Assembly: GCA_037577475.1 (NCBI GenBank)
Contig: CM075184.1
Span: forward strand, 6,473,594 to 6,537,593
Source: Chaunax sp. Z400
Taxonomy: Eukaryota; Chordata; Actinopteri; Lophiiformes; Chaunacidae
DNA: 64,000 nt
Reading direction: 5' to 3'
Shown here one piece after another: positions 35,917 through 48,560 of the stretch. The number at the start of each line of letters is the position of its first letter. Position 1 is the first letter of the stretch. The notes below the pieces were generated by a model, which was given only the letters and a program-made list of their open reading frames with translations, was not told the DNA's origin and did no database searches. A program made the position numbers and the translations under genes.

Positions 35917-36756
35917 ATTCCAGAACCTTGTCTTCTTTTTTGTGCACAGATAAACCGTCATAATTGAAAGAAGTTTTCTTTTATTGTTTAATCTGAAAGC
36001 CAAGTGTTCATAAATATGTCTCTTGTTCAATCAGCTCCCCATGTGGTCCAATGTGTCAAACATTTTTATTACCTTACAGTTTGTGCCCTTGTTTGATGGT
36101 GATTTCCTCATTATCACTATCTCTCAGTGTGTTGACTTTACTGCTTCTGCTGTCAATGTTGAACAAGAACTGGATAATAAAATCCAATGTTTCCACACAA
36201 TAGACTGTAGTCATCAACACAATGCCAGTTTGCATGTAAAGCTTTCTTACAGTCTATCATGTAAGTGTATCACCTCTCACATGTACAGGGCTCCTCCCAC
36301 TGTATGGGAATTCTATTCAGATTAATTACTGACACACACAGTCAAGTGTTTGTATGTGTGTGTGTGCTCTGGTGCTTGGATGGCATATCATAGGCTTCTT
36401 GGGTGGCATACACTCCTACATAACAGCTGGTCATGCTTTCCTCCAACAGAGTCAGTGCATGGGCAGATTGGAAAAACAACTTATTAAGTTCTGCTAGACA
36501 AAACTGTTGATGCACAATGTTGTTGTAAGACTACAGCTGGTAGTTTGGACCAGTGGTTTCCAATCATGGCACCAAACCCCCCAGGTTTGCAGGTCTCCAT
36601 TTCAATCTAATTCTGGGAATACTGATGACTCTAGCCATTAGTGAATATACTTTACTAGATGAAAGAATAGGTAGTGAGCCTCCAACTAGACTCTGTTCAG
36701 CTGTGTCAAACTCTCCTCTGCTTCTGTCCAAGCACAGCTTGTAGTGGAGAAAAGAT
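35917..36756. other. Non-coding, no recognised feature
   Basis: No gene or named repeat recognised; short TG run at 36,353-36,367. Confidence 0.5.
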
Positions 36757-37500
36757 TCTGGGCCCTAAAGTGCATGGTGTCAAAAGTCCACGGTGCAAGA
36801 GGGACATGTCCAACTCCCTTTTGTAGTTAAATGGCACATAATGTGGGTGCAAAGTAAGGCACAAATCCTTGGCCGGCGGACCCTCAGCCTCCACCCTCTC
36901 TTTGTCCCGTCATCAACTCCATTTGACAGCATATGGGCAAATGTACCAATATTTAAATGAGGAGGTGGGATGCTGTACGTCCATGTGTGTAAAAGGCAGG
37001 ACAGGCAGGGTCATAAAAATGATCATTGTGATTAATAGCAGATAGGATGTGGGCAGATGAAATTATACGTTATTAATGAGGAAATTACCTGCAGCAATCC
37101 CTCCATAGCAGAAACAATAAATGCCCTTTAAGCACAAGACACAGCAGCTTCATAGAAATTAATTATTCGAATCTCCTGATAGTTCTTGGTGTATCCGCAG
37201 AGGTGCAGTGTAATGTCCATGCGAGTGTGAGCCTCTAAATTGGAGGAAACAGTTTTGCTCTTGTGGGTGGTGGGTGGATGAAAATGTGGATGATGTCAGA
37301 GCTGAAGCCACCTATAAAGGTGAACCTGTGCAAATTACTGCATAATTGACTTTGGGCAAGCTTTTTTGGGTCAGTGATTCCATCGCTTTCACTTTCTCAA
37401 GGTAACAATGCACCTGACCGACACTCCCATGGGTGCACATATGGGCACATCTACATTTGCTACTGGGTGCTGGGCGTGAAAATGAAAACTGCATCACTTT
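36757..37500. mobile_element. MITE family D, copy 2
   Basis: Starts with gggccctaaagtgcatggtg and follows the copy at 47.6 kb through shared blocks: 'gcaaatgtaccaatattta', 'gggtcataaaa', 'aaattacctgcag', 'cacagcagcttca' and 'gggtcagtgattc'. About 750 bp without any coding frame. The 'gggccctattttaa' start in the 47.6-kb copy is a terminus I recognise from fish non-autonomous DNA elements. Left of the start no clean target duplication is seen. Confidence 0.65.
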
Positions 37501-38035
37501 GACATCAGCAAACGCACTTGTACTGAGCTGTGCGGCAGTTTGGAGTGCTATGACTATGGTGACTATGGAGAAACACTAGAGAACATGTAGAGAATATTTA
37601 GACCCGTTCTATGTGTCGAAGTATGAAATAAAAAGGTCTGTTAGAGATAATGAGAAGATAAGATTTACATCAGTCGAAAAATGATGGGAAAGATGTAAAC
37701 TTTATGTTCACTCGTGGTTGATGACTGATATTCATTACAATTCAGATTTCAAAAATGGAATTTATTGGTGCAACCTAGCAGTAGCACTTCATACACGTTT
37801 GGTAAATTCATCTAAAATCAGATGTAGATTCTTATTTTTGCTCTCATCCTTCATGTTACTTCTTACAATACATTTATCATACCAAGTAAAAGTGACGGTA
37901 AATCATAATAATTCCTTAGTTTTAGGTATATGTTAAAGCATCACTTTAAAATAACTTTAAAATGAGAAGGGACTGTTACAGATCAGCCACCAGCACGTTT
38001 AGGATTTGTAACTAATGCATCAAATATTAAGACAG
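37501..38035. other. Non-coding, no recognised feature
   Basis: No gene or named repeat recognised. Confidence 0.5.
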
Positions 38036-38255
38036 ATTAACCATGGAGGAATGAAGGCAAAAAAACAGGCAATTTCCTTGAAATTACCCGTTGATCTAGA
38101 TCCACCTCAGAATTAATCCTCATTCCAAGGGCCACCTCTCTACAACATTTCATTGAAATCTGCTTAAAACTTTCTTTGGATGTTCTGCAAACTAGCAAAC
38201 AGAAAAACAAATAAACAGACGGACGAGTGGTGATGAAAACATAACCTCCATGGTC
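38036..38255 (-). mobile_element. Short non-autonomous element, 'gaggttatg' type
   Basis: On the minus strand it reads ccatggaggttatgttttca, then 'tgtttatttgtttttctgtt' and 'atttcaatgaaatgtt'. This matches the layout of the 56.4-kb element ('ggaggttatgtgatc', 'tgtttgtctgtttgttagca', 'catgaaattttcacc'). It is a widespread animal repeat type; the superfamily is not assigned. Confidence 0.5.
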
Positions 38256-39456
38256 CAGGTAATAACGCTGTCTGTTCATGTTAGATTTTAGTAAGAGTTT
38301 TGTGTTCAAATGAAAACATACAAGTTAATATTATACAACAATATAGTGTGCCACTCTGATGTCTTCATAATTGTATTTTTTCTTCACTCCTCGATGTAGT
38401 TACTTCTGTTAATAATACTCTTCTTGATTTGTACATGTACTCTATAAACTGGTACATAAGAAATAAAAACTTTTTAAAATCATAATACTTGGGGATCTTT
38501 TATCTTCAGATTAGATCCTTTTGTTTAATCTATAAGGTGCTCTGAAATAGAATAATGCAGATCCTCAGTTTATAGAGTGGTTTAAGCCCTTTAATCAGTC
38601 ATTAATCACACCATTTACTGTGTATGTGTGAACAGTTTTGACGTTTTTAAATGTGTGGGTGTGTCCCTGCTCATGTCCCTGACATGTTGAGGCTGTAGGA
38701 AACATTAATACATAAGCTGTCCTCTGTACACTAATGGCTGCACGCTACACACGTGTCATGAAATCCTTCAGTCATCAAACACTCATTTGTTTATGATGAC
38801 ACATTCTTTTTACTTGAAAGTGAATATTTGGACCAAGCAAACAGTGTTATCTTATTGTTTTATGATCCACATCAAGAAACAGACACATACAATCATTCTA
38901 TTAATTTATTATCCTCAAGAGTTAATGTTAACTGTAAACTTAAGGTGAAGCACCATAAAATATGTTGTTGGTATTTAACCAGCAGAGATTAAATGGGTTG
39001 CATAACCTGACCCCAGCTTTCTTGATCAGATTTGTAGTATTTTTTGTATTATTTGCATAGGATTTGCATCATGTTTGCATTGTGAACATTAGTTGACCTC
39101 AGCTGCACAGTACAGTTGTGAAGGGAAAAGCCCGCTGGTTATTACATGTCAAACAACCAGGAAGCAACAACAGCAGATGGCCGAGAGCCTGCAACTACAG
39201 GGAGGGACTAATCATACCATGAGTTCATAAGCAGTGAATGATGGAAAAACCAATTCTTCTCTGCACTCTAGTGCAATTCAGTCAGTGTCTTTGTCTAAAC
39301 TACAGGTAGAAAACAATGGAGAAAAGCTTTGGATCTGTCTAGAAAGTGACATCAGACAATAATAAGTAGTTTTATTGGTTTGATGTTGTGTTGTCACATC
39401 AAAATCAGGTAGTTATCAGTACCCTTGAAAAGTGTCTGCAGTATTTATAGTATTTA
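38256..39456. other. Non-coding, no recognised feature
   Basis: No gene or named repeat recognised. Confidence 0.5.
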
Positions 39457-39925
39457 TACTGAGCAACAGTATAAACCTTGTTTTTTAATGTCATGCCATC
39501 CTGTTCATATTAAATATCAAAGGCAAATTATGGTTCACACAGTTTTATTCACCCTTTAATCATACAGAAAAAAAATGTGTGTCATGCATGAAGGTGATGC
39601 CTGATTGCTGTATCCTGGGAACGACATGTGGACCTAGGACCGTATCTCAGTAACGGATAGCTGTCAGTGTACCGTGGATGTGGACAAGGTCTGACCACCA
39701 TCCATTAGCAATGGCTCCCCACATCATGACATCACCACCAAAACGATCCACTTCCTGGATGTATGCTGCAGGATAGCGTTCCCCACTACGACGATACAAA
39801 CGCCTACGACCATCAAAGTACTTTCTATGTATCACATGTTTGTTTGTTTCAGTAAATTAGAGCTAGTGAAAGGAAATTATTGGGTTTTTTAAAATGATTT
39901 ATATACAGTACATTTGTAGCCTTAT
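39457..39925 (-). mobile_element. Tc1-like transposon relic, second family, copy 1
   Basis: The minus strand (39,835-39,647) encodes DGRRRLYRRSGERYPAAYIQ and EVDRFGGDVMMWGAIANG then LVHIHGTLTAIRY, the central catalytic-domain segment of a Tc1 transposase (VMVWG-type motif). The left end tactgagcaacagtataaac is the reverse complement, with small changes, of the right end of copy 2 near 57,535. Compared with copy 2 about 120 bp upstream of the transposase segment are deleted. N- and C-terminal parts are missing, so it is inactive. Confidence 0.75.
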
Positions 39926-41794
39926 CAATAACTACAGCAGTGGAATTTATCTGTGAACTTTTTTATTTAATTGAGCTTAAATGAATTTTTCTTTACTTGT
40001 TGCTGATTACAGACCAAATTGTATTGAATTCATCTAAACTGAACACACCGTCATTGCAAAGCTGCGTAAACTAACAACACAGTGACTGCTACCCTTAGAC
40101 TGACAGCATGCTAAGCATGTCATATCAAGTGGAATGTGGTCCCCTCTGCAACAGCTTCCAGGATATGACTAAATCAAGTCAAACAGCACATTCCTAACTT
40201 GTGCAGCAAAACACAGCATTAACCTGCTGACCCAAACTGGAAACAGGAGACAATGCAGACATGTGCTTCTCCTCATGTGCACTCAGATAAGATTGCATTC
40301 ATTTTTCTTGTGTTATAGTACATCCATCCATCTGTGTGGGAAAACTACAGGGAATGTGCTATCACCTCCCATAGAGCAGTCTCTCACCACCACACAGGCA
40401 GCTTGTTAGCTAGTTCATTCCTGCCCATACAGGCAAATAGGAGGCTCGGCCTACTAAACTCAAACTCTGGCATGTGGGGAAGGTTAATTTTAAAAGCTGC
40501 TGGGGCAAACAGGGTGTCAGTCAAAACTGGTTCACAACCATTTGGGATGACAAACACAGGCTGGATTTAAAAGACTGTGTGTCTAAACACAGACACTTCT
40601 AACACTATAAGAAGGCACTCCTAAAAGTCTCTGAAGCTCAGACAGCATAGCTCACTGTCAGTGGAGGAATGCCTTTGTACCCTCTAATACCCTCTCTTCC
40701 TATTTTTCTCATTTTTAAAAGCCAGATTGTAGAACGCTTGGTGTAATGACTTAATTGAAGTGGTCAATGCTAAAAAAGAAAAAGGTTTAACATCGAAGAT
40801 GTGAAGATGTGAAGTCAGAGAACTGTCCCAATAATGACTGTTGAATATTGATATTAGTTTGCAAACACTAGCAGGCATCGTCCAGCTCTGGTCATAGCAG
40901 ACCAAGTAAGACCGACACTGAAAACCCTGAAGTGTATTGAAGTGAGCAAGATTTGTATTTTATTGCTCATAATTTCAACTTTTGATGTGTAAAAAAAAAA
41001 AAAAAAAATCTTATCACCCCTTTAAAGGTTATTATAGGAAGCTTATTTCTGGTGACAGTATAGTTTCATATTGTTACAATAGTTCACAAAACACTTTCTA
41101 GTTGCGTTAATTGTGTTCTGCATTCCTTTTCCCCTTACCTTTTAGTCTCATATGACTCAGCATATGACATCATACCACATGTGTAAAAATAGTTCAGTTT
41201 TCTTAAGAGGGTTGTCGTCTGTGTGGCTGAACTGGTCAAAGCTGGAGAGAACGTTTTGTTATGATCCTGTCTAACTTACTGAATGATGATTCTCATTGGG
41301 AGTCTTTGATGAAACACATGAGGGAGTCGTGTTAACTGAAGTCATGCACTGTCAGACATCCTCATATCACCAGGAACATGATGCCACTACAGTGAGTTCA
41401 GAGCTGTACATGCTGTAATTCTTCATCTGGTGAAAATACAGTGACTCACAAACCTTCAGCTCACCTTGTCGTTGAAAGTGTGGCCTGTCTTAATAGACGG
41501 GGGTCACATAATCACGGTACTCTATGTGGACAAACCTCAACATATACAACTACCTTATTGAATCTCCATGAAATGTATGTCAGTCAGTCAACTCTCGATT
41601 AAAATGTTTGTTATAGTTAGAGAGTGACGTCAGGCCTGAGCTCATCAAGGGGGGGATAAGCAAACATCTTTTAACGCCTCTAAACAGAGTCTGCAGGTCA
41701 AAGTTTGGGTAATGGGGCTGAAAAAGTAGGCATTGACAGGCAAAGAGACATATGGGACACCAATTAGGTAGGGTGTGTTTGGTCATGATTTAGG
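39926..41794. other. Non-coding, no recognised feature
   Basis: No gene; an A-rich run lies at 40,992-41,008. Confidence 0.5.
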
Positions 41795-42800
41795 ACAGGG
41801 GTCACCAATTAGCAGCCCATGAGCCAAGTCTGGACAGTGAGAGGATTCTGTCTGGACCACGAAGCCTTTTGACATAATTGGGGGGAAAAAAGATAGATAG
41901 CCTATTTTTACTTTTGTCATCAAAAGTGATTTTGAACAGGCACGACGCAGCCAGCTCACCATTTGAGACAATGGTCTTCAGAGGTGACAGAAAAGTAGAC
42001 ATTTATTCCTCGGTGGCTTCAACAGAGCAGTGAGGAGTTTTCCTACAGAAGTTTTGAAGGAGTTACAGTTCATATGAATGAACATATGAATGTGATATTT
42101 GATTTCTTCTTGAAGTTAAGACGTTTATGCTTCCATCTTTAAGTGATTAAGCTCAGTTCAGCCTGAAAGAAATTTTATTTAGTTCTCCTTTGAGGATGTT
42201 ATGTTTTTATGGACTGAACGGAATTTATTTACTATGCAAATTTATGAAGAGAGGGAAGAGATTTATTTGCATTTTGTTTTCTATAGTTGTCCTGTATAAG
42301 TGCTGTATTTTTGCCTGTTGAGTTTATTAATATTGTTCCTTTCCCAAAGCAGCCTAGAAACAGAAGACATTTTCAAAAACATTTGAGGGGATTAAACCTT
42401 TACTGTTCATGTCTTGAAAAATGATAGCAAAAACAAAGATGTTCCATTTGTATTTCTGTAGAGATATTTGCATAATGTCACATTGTCATGTAGAGCATAC
42501 AGTAGAATAACTCTATGTGTATATAAAGACTGTGGGTTATCCTGTATCTACCAAAGATACTGTATAATTCATTTTGTGTGCTTATTATTATTATTGTGTG
42601 TGTGTCTTTGTGTGTTAAAGATAGGCTTATACACAGGGGTGCACATAAAAATTTTGATCTGGTTCTCAAATGAGCACCTGAAGGTGTTGCTTGGTCCTTT
42701 TTGAAACAGACATGTTTTAGGTCACGGGTTCCCAAATTTTCACCCCCCGACCCCCAACATAATGGTACCAGAGACCCCGACTATCCCAGAGGTGTTTGAA
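41795..42800. mobile_element. hAT-like termini around a dispersed repeat
   Basis: Bases 41,797-41,860 (caggggtcaccaattagcag, then 'ccatgagccaagtctgg') look like a hAT-type terminus. Bases 42,723-42,780 (cacgggttcccaaattttca, then 'ccgacccccaac') look like another, but in the same orientation rather than inverted, so they are probably two different insertions. Between them 42,050-42,295 matches the start of the window. No transposase frame is recognisable. Confidence 0.4.
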
Positions 42801-42994
42801 GGGTACAGTATTATGCACACTAGGCAGGACTGTGCAATCTGTACTTTAGCCACTTTAATGTACCTTAATGTTGTTTTACTACTTTAATTTTTACTTTAAT
42901 CGTATTACTCTATACTCATGTTGTGTATAGAGTACACAACACGAGTACTTTCTGTTGCTGTTATTTTTTTCTGTCTGTTCTCTAATGAACATCC
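42801..42994. other. Non-coding, no recognised feature
   Basis: Nothing recognised. Confidence 0.5.
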
Positions 42995-43396
<402 letters not shown>

Positions 43397-43637
43397 GGGC
43401 GGCTGTGGCTCAGGGGGTAGAGCGGTCGTTCACGGAACAAAAGGTCAGTGGTTCGATCCTCAGCCCCTGCAAGTCCACAAGTTGAAGTATCCTTGAGCAA
43501 GATACTGAACCCCAATTTGCTCCCCGGGCGCCGCGTGTAGTGGCAGCCCACTGCTCCTCAGGGATGGGTCAAATGCAGAGAAAGAATTTCCCCATGTGGG
43601 ACTAATAAAGGTATCATTATTATTATTATTATTATTA
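43397..43637 (+). mobile_element. tRNA-derived SINE type 2, copy B, between two TATC arrays
   Basis: The head gggcggctgtggctcagggg and the box B-like ggtcagtggttcgatcctca define the Pol III promoter. The body matches copy A at 15.4 kb to 'gatgggtcaaatgcagagaa'. The tail 'gaatttccccatgtgggact', 'aataaagg' matches the LINE 3' end at 23.39-23.42 kb instead of copy A, and is followed by (ATT)n. It is less diverged in its promoter boxes than copy A. Confidence 0.88.
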
Positions 43638-43959
43638 TCTATCTATCTATCTATCATCTATCTATTTATCTATCATCTATCTATCTATCATCTATCTATC
43701 TATCATCTATCTATTTATCTATCATCTATCTATTTATCTATCATCTATCTATCTATCTATCTATCATCTATCTATCTATCTATCTATCATCTATCTATCA
43801 TCTATCTATCATCTATCTATCTATCTATCATCTATCTATCATCTATCTATCTATCATCTATCTATCATCTATCTATCATCTATCTATCTATCTATCATCT
43901 ATCTATCTATCATCTATCTATCTATCTATCTATCTATCATCTATCTATCATCTATCTAT

Positions 43960-44008
<49 letters not shown>

Positions 44009-44065
44009 ATCTATCTATCTATCTATCATCTATCGATCTATCTATCATCTATATATCTATCTATA

Positions 44066-44097
<32 letters not shown>

Positions 44098-44658
44098 ATC
44101 TATCTATCATCTATCTATCTATCTATCTATCATCTATCTATTTATCTATCATCTATCTATCTATCTATCTATCAATCAATCTATCTATCTATCTATCTAT
44201 CTATTTATCTATCTATCATCTATCTATCTATCTATCATCTATCTATCATCTATCTATCTATCTATCATCTATCTATTTATCTATCATCTATCTATCTATC
44301 TATCAATCTATATCTATCTATCTATCTATCATCTATCTATCTATCATCTATCTATCATCTATCTATCTATCTATCATCTATCTATTTATCTATCAATCTA
44401 TCTATCTATCTATCTATCTATTTATCTATCATCTATCTATCTATCATCTATCTATCTATCAATCTATCTATCATCTATCTATCTATCTATCTATCTATCA
44501 TCTATCTATCTATCTATCATCTATCTATCTATCATCTATCATATATCTATCTATCATCTATCTATCTATCCATCATCTATCTATCTATCTATCATCTATC
44601 TATCTATCATCTATCTATCTATCATCTATCTATCTATCCATCATCTATCTATCTATCA

Positions 44659-44701
<43 letters not shown>
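43638..44701. repeat. (TATC)n tetranucleotide array, right block
   Basis: About 1,060 bp of CTAT units with many CATC interruptions and occasional TTAT, CAAT or CGAT. The 373-codon frame through it (Ile-Tyr-Leu-Ser repeats) is an artefact. Confidence 0.99.
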
Positions 44702-45514
44702 AGCCTTTGCTGACTAATGCAGCTTAGTTGGGATGGGGTCTAGGAGACAGGTTGTTGGTTTGGATGAAGAAATAGTAGAAGTTAGTTGTTGAAGGTCAAT
44801 GGGAGAGAAGCAGTCCAGACAGGTTGTTGTAGAAGCAGTCCAGATATACATCAGGTCTTACAGCTGTGTCTAAACTTCCTGTTTGAAAGTAAACTGATAT
44901 CATTTGAAGGCAGGAGGTGATGAATTTAGTCTCTAATAAGTAGAATTCTATCATTAAAGAAGCTCATGAAGTCATTACTGCTGAGGCTTATATATCAAAT
45001 GTGGTTTGAATTTGATGTTTTCAGCAGATAGTAGCATCATGTATTTTGGTAGAAACACAGTAGTGGGGCCTGTAAATGCCAAAGTCTGTCACTAACTTGT
45101 GAATGAGTGAGTAAGTGAACAAATATGTAAGTGATGAAGTTAAACCATCGCTCAGTCCAGTGTTGGAATTTCCCCATTGACGGTTGCTCTTTCAAAATGA
45201 ATAGGCCATAACATAACAATGGATCCTATGGTGTAGGCAGAGCTCTCTAAAGTTATCCCTCTTCATGGTGCAAACTAGACTTGGTTTAGTCACATGCTAC
45301 GTACAGTGGTCCAGAGTCCATGACGCACTAGTGGGACACGGGATGTTTTGCAGAAGGTTTGGCAACACCAATTGAACAATTGTGAACAATTGCTGAAATC
45401 TAAGCTATATAAGCATATAATCATAGACTATGGACTAACATTCTATTTCCTGCCATCTAAGACGACTGCAAGTGTGAAGGTGGTCTATGATGCTCCACTG
45501 GGTCCATCCAGGGC
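44702..45514. other. Non-coding, no recognised feature
   Basis: No gene or named repeat recognised before the L1 relic. Confidence 0.5.
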
Positions 45515-46640
45515 CTGCAACCATAAACACCTGCCATTAACACAGTATTGTCCAACCACGTTCTTTCAAGCTTCCAGGTTCAGATGGCCAAAGCAAGGTT
45601 TGCTGTATCTTGGTATCCTACTCCCCCTAAAACCTAATGACGGTTAGGTTTTAGGGGGAGTAGGATACCAAGATACAGCAAACCCTGCTTAGTAGTACTA
45701 AACCCTAATGCAAAGACTTGGTGTTGATAAGAAACAGTGGTCCTCACTTTCTTTGTCTTTATGGGGAAAAGTTAATGTAATGACATTGTGTCCCAAAGAT
45801 GAACTACTTGCTTTATTTTCTACCTTTAGAAATTCCCACTTTAAGAGATTTGTTAGCATATTTCAGGAATTCCTGAATATGGGGAAATTGCCGTGTTGCA
45901 AAAAATCTTTGGGTCAAATGTATAATCTCCAAAGTCAGCAGAGAAGTTTTCTAAAATCCTTCAGGTGTTTGGGGAAGGATGAGAAGCACCTAAATATTAT
46001 AAAATGCTTTTGGATTATGCTGGGAATAAAACTGTCATAGCCCTTAAGGGTGACTGGGAATGAGATCTGGGAGTATCATTTGATGAACAGGAATGGAATG
46101 AAATAAGCAGCAGCTCTCCAGTAATGTCGAAAGATCTGAGGGTGAGACTTATCCAATTTAAAGTTTTACACCACTTTTATTGGACTCCAAGTAGGTAATA
46201 CAGACTGGGTTTAAAAGATTCTGCACCTTGTTGGAAATGTAAGTGATGAAGGTACACTATATGCTATGAACATGCCCCAAAATCCATCAATTTTGGATGA
46301 AGATTCACTGTTACATTACGAATGTTATTAAAAGGCAAGTTGTACTTGGTCAACAGCTTTATATATTAGGAGGCTGTAAGGTTCTATCTGGATTTCCAAA
46401 AGCCATGAAGTACTGGACACAGACTGCTATTATGATTGGACGGCAAATCATCCTGAGGAATTGGAGGAAGCCTGGAGAACCTAATTTTCAGGAATGAGTG
46501 ACTGAATTATAGGAAAAGTAGCTGCATATGAAAGAATGTCATAAAGGATGAGAATAGGATAGAGAAATGTCTTCCTGAGCGGGGCATGTATATATCTTCT
46601 ATAGAGGTGCCAGTGTAAAGCCAGGTTGGAAGCACATTAT
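45515..46640 (+). mobile_element. L1-type LINE relic (C-terminal ORF2)
   Basis: Fish L1 ORF2 C-terminal sequence in broken frames: HLPLTQYCP and FRWPKQGLLYLGI (YLGI at 45,606-45,617), WSSLSLSLWGKVNV from 45,738, KRFVSIFQEFLNMGK near 45,855, then LIQFKVLHHFYWTPSR near 46,150, a Cys-rich remnant (CWKC), and an open stretch 46,297-46,497 with IILRNWRKPGEPNFQEW. These follow the order of the L1 reverse transcriptase tail and C-terminal domain. Stops and shifts make it inactive, and the 5' part is missing. A 41-bp inverted duplication interrupts it after YLGI. Confidence 0.8.
45591..45690. repeat. Near-perfect palindrome inside the L1 relic
   Basis: Arms 45,597-45,637 and 45,644-45,684 are exact reverse complements (41 bp) around a 6-nt loop tgacgg. 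With one mismatch they extend to 45,591 and 45,690. The left arm is collinear with L1 coding sequence, so the right arm is the added inverted copy. Confidence 0.97.
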
Positions 46641-47630
46641 TTTTTGTTCATGTGAAATATACTTGTCTTCTGATTGTTTTTTAAAGCATTTTGATTCACT
46701 TTATTTTTAATGAAACCAGTCTAGCCTAAAGATTCAGTCAGTAGCCTACTGCTAACACATTTCTGTGTGCGCAAGTAACAATATGTTCTATGTTTTGCTT
46801 GTAAGAGATTCCTATATAATTGCATAGTGATTGATAACAGAGTTACTACTTATTTAAAAAATATTGGCAAATTTATTGGCAGTTTAGTCTGATATTCAAA
46901 TGCATTTTGACTGTTCACAAACATATTTTAAAACTCTTAAGACAAATAGAACTGCTGCACAGGATGCATAGAGGCACATGTTCTAAACAAGGAATGACTG
47001 ATGGAATGTACATACCTGTACATCTTACTGAATTGTGCAGGGATGTTGGACATGTACTTGGCCCCTCTGTGTAAAATGTGGCCCCTTTATGGCCCCTCAT
47101 CTAGAAAAATCCTAGATCCACACCTGTGTTGTGCACTTTCACTGTAGGTCTGTAGGCTATAGCCTGAAACTGTTCAGTGAAAAGCAGGTTTTCCTTAAAA
47201 AAACCAAGCACAAGACAAATGTTTGATTCTAAAATCTGTCCCCTTCATCTTTTCTAATGTTGCATTGTTCTGTTGTGTTACAGGATACACTTAAGTAAAA
47301 GCAATCTTATTGTTTGTTGTTCATTTTCTCTTGTATTTATTTGCAAATTTGGTTTTGATGTAATCCAAAAAAAAGGAAAGTAATCAATTTGTGTGCATTT
47401 AATATTATGATACTTGAATGATGTTACTGAATAAATTTTTTAACTGTTTGGAATACATTTACAAGTAAACACTGCATTGCAAACTGGTGGCAACTAAGAC
47501 ATGTTTATGATGAAGGACACTATCCAGTGGCATTATGGGAAGTGTAGGATAGCAGAACAACTATTCTAGTCAAAATATCTCTGCTGCATCAATCTTGACC
47601 ATCCTTTGATTTGGGAAGGGCGACGCTAAG
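46641..47630. other. Non-coding, no recognised feature
   Basis: No gene. The sequence 'cccctctgtgtaaaatgtgg' to 'cctagatccacacctgtg' at 47,060-47,125 may be the edge of an element, but I cannot name it. Confidence 0.45.
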
Positions 47631-48560
47631 GGCCCTATTTTAAAAATTCAAAATGCATGGTCTCCAGCAAGTACATATAAGGCATGTCTGCCTCCCTTTT
47701 GCTAATTAAACAGTGCATAATATGGGAACAAAGTATGGAGCAAGACACAAAGGGGTTGTATTTAGTTCCTTAATTATTCAGGTGTGTTTTGGCACCTCCA
47801 CTAGCTCCTAATCCTCTGTCCCATGCATATGAGCAAATGTACCAGTATTTAACTAAGGAGGAGGAGGAGTGTGTGTAATAGAGTGATGCACGTTGATCAC
47901 AGTCCACAGATCAGATGGGTTGGGTCATAAAATGTATCATTCTTTTTAACAATTGATACTATGTATTATGGGATGAATTAATACATAATTAATGTAGAAA
48001 AATACTGATTACATTACCTGCAGTAATGTAAACAATGCGTGCATCTCTGCCGTCTGTGTCATTTACATATGAGGCACAGCAGCTTCACTTAAATCATTAT
48101 TTGAAATGCTGAAAGGATCCCATGTTAATTCATGTTCTGTGTTCCTCTACACATGAAAATGCCACACACAGTCCAGGTCAATACATTCAGATTGTTTGGT
48201 GTAAAGCAGACGTCCACTTATGGGTCCTGAGGCTCTGGTAGGAGCAGGAGAATGACCAAGAGGGTGTGAGTCTCCAAATATGAGAAAATAATCAGTTTGT
48301 TTGCTTGTTTAGAGGCGTTGTGATTGCAGCCTTTGTATAAGAAGAAAAACAAACACTGCACCATTGACTTAAGACCAGGTTTTTGTGGGTCAGTGATTCA
48401 ACTGCCTAATGCTACCTCAAGATAACAATGCTGCAACAATGTGCTTGAGCCCACCTCATTCCAACACTCCCATGGGTGCACTGATAGGTGTGGGTATTAC
48501 TGAAACAACATGGGTGCTGGGTGTGAGACAATTGCCATTGGTTGAACGTGTGTTCAATGA
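47631..48560. mobile_element. MITE family D, copy 1
   Basis: Begins gggccctattttaaaaattc and shares ordered blocks with 36,757-37,500: 'gagcaaatgtaccagtattt', 'gggtcataaaa', 'acattacctgcag', 'cacagcagcttcac', 'gggtcagtgattc' and 'aacactcccatgggtgcac'. About 930 bp, no transposase. A matching right terminus was not located, so the end is approximate. Confidence 0.65.

Noticed and set aside
41795..42800. One complete hAT element
   Set aside because: The two terminus-like sequences face the same way instead of being inverted, and no transposase or 8-bp duplication was found.
43397..43460. tRNA gene
   Set aside because: Box A- and B-like motifs belong to a SINE head; no cloverleaf with a proper anticodon arm can be drawn and the body continues into SINE sequence. 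The same applies at 11,573, 15,399 and 35,640-35,703.
45591..45690. MicroRNA precursor hairpin
   Set aside because: The stem is perfectly paired, the loop is only 6 nt and the left arm is LINE coding sequence; pre-miRNAs normally have mismatches and bulges.
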